24,441 nucleotides of DNA. Source: Planctomycetota bacterium. Lineage in GTDB: Bacteria; Planctomycetota; PUPC01; JACPCR01. Positions 9,201 to 14,956 of this stretch are shown here, one piece after another. Position 1 is the stretch's first letter. Every line of letters begins with the position of its first letter. The translations under genes and the position numbers were made by a program. The stretch is taken from NCBI GenBank assembly GCA_030740295.1, contig JASLXP010001290.1:1-24441 (forward strand), read 5' to 3'. Under the pieces are notes generated by a model. The model searched no databases, was not told the DNA's origin, and saw nothing but the letters and a program-made list of their open reading frames with translations.

Positions 9201-11088
9201 CGCCCTGGAACGTCCTTTCATACCAGTGCAGCTTGATGTAGCGGGCAACGGAATTCGCACCTCTCGCCCGGAAATAGAGCGTATCGCCGGGGGGATCGAG
9301 CACGCCCGCGCCGTTGAGTTTATCAACGAGAACGTAATCCTCTGATTTTTCCGGCTTGACGTAGAAGAAGAGCTGTTTGATCGCCATGGCGAAGAGCGAA
9401 TCAATTCCCGTGACGTAAAAGTCGCGGCCGAGATCGAGGATCACTTCGTGGCCCTGTGGATAGGTCGGGCTCTGCAGCGAACGAAAGGCCACCCACGGCC
9501 ACTGGACGATGTTGTGCCCGCCTTTCGTCAGGCTGCCGTGCTCGAAGGGAATCCAACTGTCGACGGCCTTCGAAGTGCCGACGTCGTCGTACCCGTTCCA
9601 GACGAGGGGCGTCCACTGTTTTCGGTAAGGCGGTTTGAATTCGTTCGTGCCGGGTTTGCGATAGGTGTAGCGCCCGTTGATTTTCCATTTGTCGCGGACG
9701 TTAAGCTCTGGGCGGAAGCCGTTGCCCGTGAGGCAATACATGCCTTTCTCGATGCCGAACGGTTCCTGCACCATCGTCAGCTCGTCAAGAAGAATCTTTT
9801 CGACGCCGCCCTGGACGAGCATGTAGACGTTAAGAGCCTGCTGCGCGCCCGAGGCATAGGCTTCGAGATCGATATCCACCCATTCGCCGGACCTCGTGAT
9901 TTCCTGCTGTCTCGCCGGCTTATCGAACGCGACGGTCACTTTGCCCTGCCCCTTCTCAATCTTGAGCTTTCCGGTAAGCCGATAAAACTTGTTCGGGCGG
10001 ACGCCGACGCGCTGGGAGAGCTGGAAGAGATCTTCTTCCTTGGTCAGTTTGCATTCGACTGAGCCGAAACCAGCCTCCGCATCAAAGCTGAGGCTGGCAT
10101 CAAGATTGTCCCGCGATTTTTTTGTGACCCAGTGGTCGAGCGCGTCATCGTTGTCGAGGTCTTCGTTGAATTTGATGTTCCGAAGCAGGTTGGGGTCTTC
10201 GAAAATCAAGACGCCGGTGGGCCAGGGGTTGTGCCAGGATTCGACGGGGTTGTATGTCCAGGTGGAGAAAATGCGATCCTGACCGGTTGGCGGAGGACGG
10301 CCATTCCGCACTGTACGGATTCCCCACCTCTCGCCACGTTTAGGTGGTCCCTGGTAGGCGTAGCTGTCCCTCTTGAAACCATTGAACGGCACTGCCATTT
10401 CTACGATCCATCTCTTCGGCCCCATCGCTCCTTTGAGCTTTGCACGGGGATCCCACATCTTTCCTTTTGTAGTAAAAGGGTTCGTCCCGTCATAGAGCAT
10501 GTGCTGATAGATATTGAGAATGAACTGCCAGCCGTAGCCGTCGCCGCCGAGTCCATCTGTCTCGATAAAAATCTCGCCACAATCGCCTTGGTATGCCTCG
10601 AAGCCGTGTTCTTTGCCCGGGCTCTTCTTTTCAATGAAGAGCACCGATTTGGGCTCGGGCTCTTCTGCGACGTAGGCAAGGTAAAGATTGCGATCGTCAT
10701 AGCAGACGTAAAGGACGGTCTGCTTCGGCGTGACGTCCGTGGAGACCATCTGCACCCACGCGCTCTGTGTCCGGTGCTTCCATTCCGACTGCGGTCCCGG
10801 CGCCTTCCAGCACGGATCTTCGAGCACGCCATTAAGGATCGGCGGCTCGGTGATCTTTTTGGCAATGAGCACGCGGGTATTCTGATCGTCGACGTATCGC
10901 CGATTGAACTTCGTTCGGAAGCGAAAGTTCATCGTGTCCGCATCGGAATCGACCAGGCCGGAAATGCGTTCCAGGGAGACGGGCGCGTCTTCAGCGATGA
11001 CCGCTGAAAGCATCGGAAGCAAGATCAACGCGACGATCCGGGCCGCATTCTGGCTGGGGTGTAGTCTGGATGGTTCGAGGAAGATCAT
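6214..11088 (-). CDS. Secreted multi-module GH20-like glycoside hydrolase
   Basis: This 1624-residue protein has an N-terminal signal sequence (hydrophobic core IVALILLPMLSAVIA, then AEDAP). Modules in order are: a CBM9-like/DOMON-type domain at about 60-290 (starting PPILNGVLEDPCW); a carbohydrate-binding beta-sandwich at about 299-440; a discoidin (F5/8 C)-like domain at about 500-640; a GH20b-type N-terminal domain from about 672 (FIVPQPQQAEW); a putative TIM-barrel catalytic region at about 830-1180; a beta-rich region; and a final discoidin-like domain from about 1470. An Asp-Glu pair at D967-E968 (LDLDEMG) sits where GH20 enzymes carry the catalytic DE pair, but the usual HxGGDE context is absent, so activity on N-acetylhexosaminides is uncertain. 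GH67/GH115-type alpha-glucuronidases share this architecture and are an alternative. No Shine-Dalgarno sequence is seen. The gene is first in the operon and abuts the membrane/coiled-coil gene with no spacer. Confidence 0.75.
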   Translation of the reverse strand: MIFLEPSRLHPSQNAARIVALILLPMLSAVIAEDAPVSLERISGLVDSDADTMNFRFRTKFNRRYVDDQNTRVLIAKKITEPPILNGVLEDPCWKAPGPQSEWKHRTQSAWVQMVSTDVTPKQTVLYVCYDDRNLYLAYVAEEPEPKSVLFIEKKSPGKEHGFEAYQGDCGEIFIETDGLGGDGYGWQFILNIYQHMLYDGTNPFTTKGKMWDPRAKLKGAMGPKRWIVEMAVPFNGFKRDSYAYQGPPKRGERWGIRTVRNGRPPPTGQDRIFSTWTYNPVESWHNPWPTGVLIFEDPNLLRNIKFNEDLDNDDALDHWVTKKSRDNLDASLSFDAEAGFGSVECKLTKEEDLFQLSQRVGVRPNKFYRLTGKLKIEKGQGKVTVAFDKPARQQEITRSGEWVDIDLEAYASGAQQALNVYMLVQGGVEKILLDELTMVQEPFGIEKGMYCLTGNGFRPELNVRDKWKINGRYTYRKPGTNEFKPPYRKQWTPLVWNGYDDVGTSKAVDSWIPFEHGSLTKGGHNIVQWPWVAFRSLQSPTYPQGHEVILDLGRDFYVTGIDSLFAMAIKQLFFYVKPEKSEDYVLVDKLNGAGVLDPPGDTLYFRARGANSVARYIKLHWYERTFQGGAQFFVQVWGTEKGEHGDLEITRFQWKKGITVDKPKVPSFTRIREPFIVPQPQQAEWTKQPFVVDAATKIVCASVGYTPDIGADFSDDTFEMQNVRLPVALLEDELKGNPSLKNCIVIGDVANSPAIGQVAKSAGIKIAEDDPGQQGYVLQSGPERVLIIGSGEDQQGAFYGVTSVMQITRRDADGRLIIPGCNIRDWPQAMMRDTMFRFNDGLRLTDEYKRIIKLYSMIRINGTTKGVAAGPYSQSLLKVHEDIRDYVRRHFIQQGHLGSGAGGSGRFNGTEIGDDEDEGYLTEKTSCRRLNVCPSSSHGLYALKNPLDRSVFDSLSDAEVASLDLDEMGHIKDGSRWLADRRCQRRGMDGPHLLYEYIARFYDLCRQRGVKVEAIDCHLTPDAGGDRYYDMGKAEPYLPHDLVMGSWKGSVGQSYSNPELAVDQFERVFTWNNWGFNGNYGDPYGGPSPNFNQKTKNRIWGTRSSWWASGSNEGMVIGLLAKIVGGQCMGGSLQLPVESEYLWSPAKPMPNTHEFVNRLVNLTVRMNERFFGRPFPSWQEDRKQKWFKVDLRKTVNWSHIDEIPADSRGWLDWGSNYDLRLLPMGDTQIEEVPFRIIDPKTNGGKSMVFLGNPPADAKVSSALPASTPEIPIGRKTASLCFLKTRVEAGEPATYLATYEDGRRLTFNIDIRDTEVARTYTWERTHDYENMRYFGKNIGNPNPLARHIDFLSRPGWLGYTTSGDECSVRIHEWVNPYPELTIRSITAYYPPAQKTGERSAIFAITGIEAEQQDFDRWARKERPPLRAPKSEISKSLSRSANTTLKPVFAGGKPEEREIKSTRILGKETLNRYVDEKGKLLFSVSNEAYQGGRIFNDDTKSCWLRNIRKDKTKWSVTVTLATPANIEAIGLRGRFMTWKERGDVAAGTYRLARADYTIHVQTADGNWQQVGECLATCGEDGINYLPVASLKAQKIRVETDVSRFSHSYYNPYNNPGFSYLQAYTK

Positions 11089-11323
11089 CTGAAATGGTGC
11101 AAAGGCGGGGCGATTCTGGGTTTACGTGAGGCTGAAGGCAAACGGTGGAGAGGACAGATCGTCACTTTCCAAACCCGGCAATCTGCGTTCTAGGTTCACG
11201 AATATCCGTCCGAATGATCTGCCAGACGATCTCAAATCTCACACAGCCTGTGCAAGAAATTCAGCAGAAGTAAGAGTGGCGCAGAGCTGAACTATTCACC
11301 AGAGGCGAGCGCCTGGGAATCTG
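11089..11323. other. Intergenic region between the GH20-like gene and the esterase gene
   Basis: These 235 bases separate two minus-strand genes and must hold the 3' end of the esterase transcript and, probably, the promoter of the GH20-like operon. The only secondary structure noted is a short stem, AGGC/GCCT (11303-11306 with 11311-11314), just beyond the esterase stop. It lacks a T-tract. No convincing -35/-10 pair was recognised. Confidence 0.4.
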
Positions 11324-13198
11324 TCACCTCATCGGCCCGCGACCGTTGATTTCAATTCCTGCCGGTTGCGACATCACCATCAGGTCTTCAATGTCGAACT
11401 GTTCGAGGAGGCCAAAGCAGAACATGACGGGCTCTTGAATGTAGCCCACCTGCCACTCGATGAGGCGGCGAAGGGTGTCGGGGAGGAACACGTCCATGCT
11501 GTCGATGTTGACTGGACTGAGCGCGGCCACGCAGAGGGCGACCAGGCTGCATGAGAGGCCCTGTGCAGTGATACCGACCTTGGCGTTCTGCGTGTTGCTG
11601 CGAATCCACTTGAGCAATGCCTGGAGCTGAGCCGTGCATATGCCGAGGGGGCGGTCCCCGGCTGCGGCCACGCATTCCATGAACAGGTAGTGATACCTTC
11701 CATCTTCGATGACCTGTTCTCCGAAGCCGAACAGGTCGGCCACGAAGACATGATGTCCAGCATCGATTGCGCTCTTGACGGCCGGGCTGGATTTCGATCT
11801 TCCGGCCCCGCTGAGAATGAGCAACGGGCTCCCCGGTCGGTCTGGTTTGAATTCTGCGACCGGCACTTTCCATCTGCCCATGGTGAGGATGTGACTCGTG
11901 ACGAGGACGCCGCCCGTTTTGCGAGGTTTGCCGGGGCTCTCACTTGTGGTGGAGGCCAGCCGAGGCAAGCGCAAGACTTCACGAAGTCGCTTTCGATCTT
12001 CACTTCTGGTTTTGAGAGAAGCCCTCTTCTTTGGAAGTTTCTGCGAGAGGTCCGCGGCAATGCCAAAGAAAGTAGGGTTGTCGTTGGGGAGGCCGACGCT
12101 CAATTCCCATTCGGAGCGGATCTCGTCGTCGCATGAATCTTCTTCAATCGGGATGTCGAGATCCCAGGATTCTTTGAGGAACTTGTAGAACTGTTCGCGG
12201 ATATCGCGTTCGTAGTTGTGGTCGCCGGGATCTTCGTTCGCGTAGAATCCGATCCGTTCCTCGAATCCGAGACATTTGTAAACCTGGCGCGCGGGCTTGA
12301 ACAAGGAGGGACGCATGAATTCCGGACGAAAAAGATTGTCATTCACGCTGTGGATCAGGAGCGATGGCCTGGGAGCGAACATCGCGGTCATCGTGTCGAA
12401 ATCGGCAACCGTGCAGAGGTCTACCGGTGTCTGTTCCAGATCGCCGTGATCCTGCCAGCGATCGATAGCACGCTGCCAGATGGGTGAATGACCGGAGACC
12501 GGGACGATCGCTCTGACGCGCTCATCAATGGCGGACAAAACCGCTGTCTGCCAGCCGCCACCGGAGAGACCGGTCATGGCGAGGCGGTCGGGGTCTGCGT
12601 TCTTGTGGGCGAGGAGCAGGTCCAGGCCCCGCTTCATGGCGAGGTACATTACGCCGACTCCGGCGACTCCACACAGATCGATGTGGCCCTGGCTCATGTG
12701 ATTGGATGCGCCCTGCAGTTCGCCCATCCCAATGAACTCGGTATTCAGGGCGAGCATCCCACGCTTTGCGAGATTGATGCAGCGGGCCTGCTTGTAGGGC
12801 ATGGCTTTGCCGCCGCGGTGGTGTCCGTTGGGATTCAGCACTGCTGGCACTTTGCCCTTCAGCTCGGCGGGCTCGTAGAGAAGCGCGGGAATCCACATGC
12901 CCGGATAGCCTTCGTAACGGAGCTTTCGGATTCGGTAGCCTTTGTCTGTCTCGATCACTCCACGCCACTGGACTTTGGGTTTGGCGTTCAGAGCGTTATG
13001 CCGATGGCCTTTGAGATAGACCTTGGGGAGGAGTTCTTTGCGGAGGCGTTTGGCCCGCTTTTCCCACTCTTCGGGCGTCTCGGGGATCTCAAGCCTGGGC
13101 AGCTTCTGCCGAAAGTAATCCATCATGAGGCGGGTGTGATTCTTACCCAGCAGATTCTTCGAGAGCGCGCGGGATATCTGTTCGGTTCTGAGTGACAT
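11324..13198 (-). CDS. Two-domain alpha/beta-hydrolase, acetyl-xylan-esterase type
   Basis: This 624-residue protein lacks a signal peptide. The first half is an alpha/beta-hydrolase with a full triad: the nucleophile elbow GLSGGG with Ser212, Asp287 in HSVNDN, and His327 in DPGDHNY. The region before it (WIPALLYEP...VPAVLNPNGHH) is typical of acetyl-xylan esterase/dienelactone-hydrolase-like enzymes that deacylate sugars. The second half, about 400-624, repeats the fold in outline (VPVAEFKPDRPGSPLLILSG, then GITAQGLS at the elbow position), but no acid or His partner could be placed, so it looks non-catalytic. The ATG at 13198 has no Shine-Dalgarno sequence. The gene stands alone but points the same way as the GH20-like operon, consistent with a shared polysaccharide-degrading role. 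The exact substrate is not determined. Confidence 0.8.
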   Translation of the reverse strand: MSLRTEQISRALSKNLLGKNHTRLMMDYFRQKLPRLEIPETPEEWEKRAKRLRKELLPKVYLKGHRHNALNAKPKVQWRGVIETDKGYRIRKLRYEGYPGMWIPALLYEPAELKGKVPAVLNPNGHHRGGKAMPYKQARCINLAKRGMLALNTEFIGMGELQGASNHMSQGHIDLCGVAGVGVMYLAMKRGLDLLLAHKNADPDRLAMTGLSGGGWQTAVLSAIDERVRAIVPVSGHSPIWQRAIDRWQDHGDLEQTPVDLCTVADFDTMTAMFAPRPSLLIHSVNDNLFRPEFMRPSLFKPARQVYKCLGFEERIGFYANEDPGDHNYERDIREQFYKFLKESWDLDIPIEEDSCDDEIRSEWELSVGLPNDNPTFFGIAADLSQKLPKKRASLKTRSEDRKRLREVLRLPRLASTTSESPGKPRKTGGVLVTSHILTMGRWKVPVAEFKPDRPGSPLLILSGAGRSKSSPAVKSAIDAGHHVFVADLFGFGEQVIEDGRYHYLFMECVAAAGDRPLGICTAQLQALLKWIRSNTQNAKVGITAQGLSCSLVALCVAALSPVNIDSMDVFLPDTLRRLIEWQVGYIQEPVMFCFGLLEQFDIEDLMVMSQPAGIEINGRGPMR

Positions 13199-13271
13199 TT
13201 GATTTGTGGTAAGTGAGTTCGGGATTGTAAGGGAGGGCGAAATGGCCGCGGCATGTTCATATGACAGGGTT

Positions 13272-13309
13272 TGCTCGTCAATCCCCGGGCAAAAGACATG
13301 TGACGAGCA
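13272..13309. promoter_or_regulatory. 9-bp perfect inverted repeat in a divergent intergenic region
   Basis: TGCTCGTCA (13272-13280) and TGACGAGCA (13301-13309) are exact reverse complements separated by 20 nt. The pair lies between the divergently transcribed esterase and small-protein/nucleotidyltransferase genes, 74 nt from the esterase start and 129 nt from the small-protein start. It could be a regulator-binding site or an RNA hairpin. The sequence shows only the symmetry. Confidence 0.4.
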
Positions 13310-13321
13310 GGAACTGGAAAT

Positions 13322-13386
13322 GTCTTCTGAGAATGACCGTCCAGTCTGAAACAGAACGGCCAGAACTTGACTTTTTCTCAGACGAC
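13322..13386. promoter_or_regulatory. Imperfect 12-position dyad with a nested direct repeat upstream of the NTase module
   Basis: GTCTTCTGAGAA (13322-13333) pairs with TTCTCAGACGAC (13375-13386) at 11 of 12 positions around a 41-nt spacer. Inside the spacer, CAGAAC occurs twice (13352-13357 and 13361-13366), directly followed by the -35-like TTGACT (13367-13372). No good -10 box was found at the right spacing. This could be an operator for the two-gene module that starts at 13438. Confidence 0.35.
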
Positions 13387-13437
13387 TTCACCCTCTGATG
13401 TTCGCCCATATATTTCATCAAAAGACCTGTAATACAA

Positions 13438-13677
13438 ATGCCTCTCGATCTCCCACATTTTCCGTCTGCCGTCGATCAATTGAGAGAGAGGGTGGCCAGA
13501 GAGAGACACCTGACACCGACTCAGCGGATTCATGCTGTTTGCGATGTTTCTGATGCCGTCGAGAGACTTTCTCGATCCAGTAGTATCCGCGAATGGCAAC
13601 TGGAGTATTGGGAGAACCAGGAAAACGAATGGCAGAGGATCATGAAGGAATTCATCGCCCAGCATGTCCAGTCCTGA
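13438..13677 (+). CDS. Small helical protein, partner of a nucleotidyltransferase
   Basis: This 79-residue, charged, probably all-helical protein has no signal peptide or membrane segment. Its middle part, LTPTQRIHAVCDVSDAVERL, resembles the 'TP-QR-A' helix of short uncharacterised proteins often encoded just upstream of MNT/AbiEii-type nucleotidyltransferases. The C-terminal helix is rich in Trp, Glu and Gln (REWQLEYWENQENEWQRIM). Its 3' end overlaps the nucleotidyltransferase start by 14 nt, which supports both genes being real and co-expressed. The start ATG has no Shine-Dalgarno sequence. An R-x5-H string (residues 18-24) is present, but the protein is too short and lacks the context to call it a HEPN RNase. 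It could be the antitoxin or partner in a toxin-antitoxin-like pair; this is inference. Confidence 0.6.
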   Translation: MPLDLPHFPSAVDQLRERVARERHLTPTQRIHAVCDVSDAVERLSRSSSIREWQLEYWENQENEWQRIMKEFIAQHVQS

Positions 13678-14248
13678 ATCCCCATTTGCCGGTGAATTAT
13701 TCGAAGCCCTCAAAGGAATGGCTGAGGTTCTGAACTTGAAGTCAACGGACTATGCGCTGATCGGCGGCTTGGGCCTGGCGATTCGCGGCCCCCTCAGGTC
13801 AACCAGGGATGTAGATCTTCTTTTGACAGTGAATCAGATTGACCTGCCGCCCCTGCTGGACGACCTGAAAGAGCGTGGATTCAGTCTTGATGTGGTGGAC
13901 TGCATACGCCAATGGCGAGACGATCATCTGCTCGAGATCTACTTCGGCCAAATCCGAGTGGATTGGCTGAAGGCAAATCTTCCGATCTTTCAGGAGATTC
14001 TCAGGAGGGCAAAGTGGGAGGATATCGATGGGAATAGCATCCGAGTGGGTGATGCAGAGAGCCTCATTATCCTGAAGCTCATAGCATTTCGTCCGAGAGA
14101 CCAAGAGGACATCCGAGGCATTCTTGGGGCTAATTCTGCCGCCCTTGATCTCGACTGGGTGCGAGAAGAATGGGCCAAGCTTGAGAAACTCGACCCTTCA
14201 CGAACTGAAGCATTTGAACAACTGGTCGAACAATTCTACCAATCGTGA
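13664..14248 (+). CDS. AbiEii/MNT-like nucleotidyltransferase
   Basis: This 194-residue protein has the polymerase-beta-type nucleotidyltransferase motif: G34-G35 (YALIGGLGLAIRG) followed by R45-S-T-R-D49-V-D51, with D49 and D51 as metal ligands. A third carboxylate, D100, lies in IRVDWL on the next strand. The later segment DAESLIILKLIAFRPRDQEDI is the conserved C-terminal motif of AbiEii/DUF6036-type proteins. Such enzymes transfer nucleotides to protein or RNA targets, and in AbiE-type type IV toxin-antitoxin systems they are the toxin. The gene overlaps the upstream 79-residue gene by 14 nt, with only a distant AAGGA as a possible ribosome site. The typical AbiEi antitoxin (about 200 residues with a winged helix) is absent, so this is not a classic AbiE locus. 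Catalytic competence is likely; the target is unknown. Confidence 0.85.
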   Translation: MSSPESPFAGELFEALKGMAEVLNLKSTDYALIGGLGLAIRGPLRSTRDVDLLLTVNQIDLPPLLDDLKERGFSLDVVDCIRQWRDDHLLEIYFGQIRVDWLKANLPIFQEILRRAKWEDIDGNSIRVGDAESLIILKLIAFRPRDQEDIRGILGANSAALDLDWVREEWAKLEKLDPSRTEAFEQLVEQFYQS

Positions 14249-14290
14249 CTCGGGAATCTGAGAAGGGTGACCGTCTGATTCAAGTGGCTC

Positions 14291-14306
14291 GTCAGGATGG
14301 CCTGAC
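14291..14306. terminator. 6-bp stem-loop between convergent genes
   Basis: GTCAGG and CCTGAC form a perfect 6-bp stem around the 4-nt loop ATGG. It lies in the 79-nt gap between the convergent nucleotidyltransferase and exported-helical-protein genes, where a two-way terminator is expected. Neither side has a T-tract, so termination is only suggested by position. Confidence 0.35.
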
Positions 14307-14327
14307 CTTGAAGGCTCATATCGCAAT

Positions 14328-14903
14328 TCAAATCTCTTTCGGTCTCACCAGCTTCACCGGCGGAGGCACCTTGTCGCCAAGTTTTTCTGCGATGGCTTTT
14401 GCCTTTTCTTCTTCGCCATCGAGCTTCGCCTCAAAGTAGGCCTGCAGAAGCATTACCCCCTTCAGCTTTTCCTGAACAACCTGCTGCAACCGCGGGAAGC
14501 CATCCGCCTTGATTCCCTCCCGCTGCAATTGTGGCCTCATGAAACTGATGGCATGGTGAATCCGCTGCAAGCGCATGACGCTGAGTCTGGCCTCTTCATA
14601 TCTGAGCCGATAATCAGCTTTCACCACGCGGTTCGTCAGCCTCATCTCGTGCAGTCTCACGAGCTTGCTTCGCAGGTCCTGCTCTTCCGGGCCTGGCGCG
14701 TCATCCGGGTCGCCCAGGGCATCGAGTTTCCATTCGATTTCCCTTTCATTGCTTTCGACCATTCCATCGTAGTATTCACGTTTCGCTTCTCGCAGCTCTT
14801 CTCGGGCATCCTGGATCTCTTCCATTGCATGTCGCATTTCCTCCTCGTGTTCCTGGGCGTGCAAAGTAAACGCAATAAGGGCGGCAGGGATGAGCTTGAG
14901 CAT
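14328..14903 (-). CDS. Small exported helical protein of unknown function
   Basis: From the preferred start the protein is 191 residues long, with a short signal peptide (MLKLIPAALIAFTLHA, cleavage near AQEHE). After that it is almost entirely charged helix rich in Glu, Arg and Lys, with REELREAKREYYDGM-type coiled-coil stretches and a Pro-rich tail (KVPPPVKLVRPKEI). An upstream in-frame ATG at 14915 would add MENI. The ATG at 14903 is preferred because a GGAG Shine-Dalgarno sequence sits 6 nt before it, and because it puts the basic residue next to the hydrophobic core. The gene follows the toroid-protein gene by about 40-50 nt on the same strand and may share its transcript. No family was recognised; periplasmic location is inferred from the signal peptide. 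Confidence 0.7.
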   Translation of the reverse strand: MLKLIPAALIAFTLHAQEHEEEMRHAMEEIQDAREELREAKREYYDGMVESNEREIEWKLDALGDPDDAPGPEEQDLRSKLVRLHEMRLTNRVVKADYRLRYEEARLSVMRLQRIHHAISFMRPQLQREGIKADGFPRLQQVVQEKLKGVMLLQAYFEAKLDGEEEKAKAIAEKLGDKVPPPVKLVRPKEI

Positions 14904-14909
14904 GATGTT

Positions 14910-14913
14910 CTCC
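14910..14913 (-). promoter_or_regulatory. Shine-Dalgarno site that decides the start of the exported helical protein
   Basis: The minus strand reads GGAG, then 6 nt, then ATG at 14903. It overlaps the alternative upstream ATG at 14915, which itself has no such site. It is the only well-placed Shine-Dalgarno sequence found before any gene in this window. Confidence 0.6.
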
Positions 14914-14956
14914 ATTAGAATTGGTTTAGTCTTCGTGATGCGCCGCCTGAGGCGTC

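Noticed and set aside
10132..11007. 291-codon plus-strand open frame
   Set aside because: It is antisense to the signal peptide and CBM9-like region of the GH20-like gene, which is well supported.
13438..13677. HEPN RNase assignment from an R-x5-H string in the small protein
   Set aside because: The protein is only 79 residues, the string is near the N-terminus and lacks the usual helical context. It can occur by chance in a charged sequence.
13378..13713. 111-codon minus-strand frame opposite the 79-residue gene
   Set aside because: The plus-strand pair is supported by the overlap with the nucleotidyltransferase. The minus frame has no recognisable features.
14245..14439. 64-codon plus-strand frame beginning at the nucleotidyltransferase stop
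   Set aside because: Although its GTG overlaps the stop, it runs into the antisense of the exported helical protein and shows no domain.
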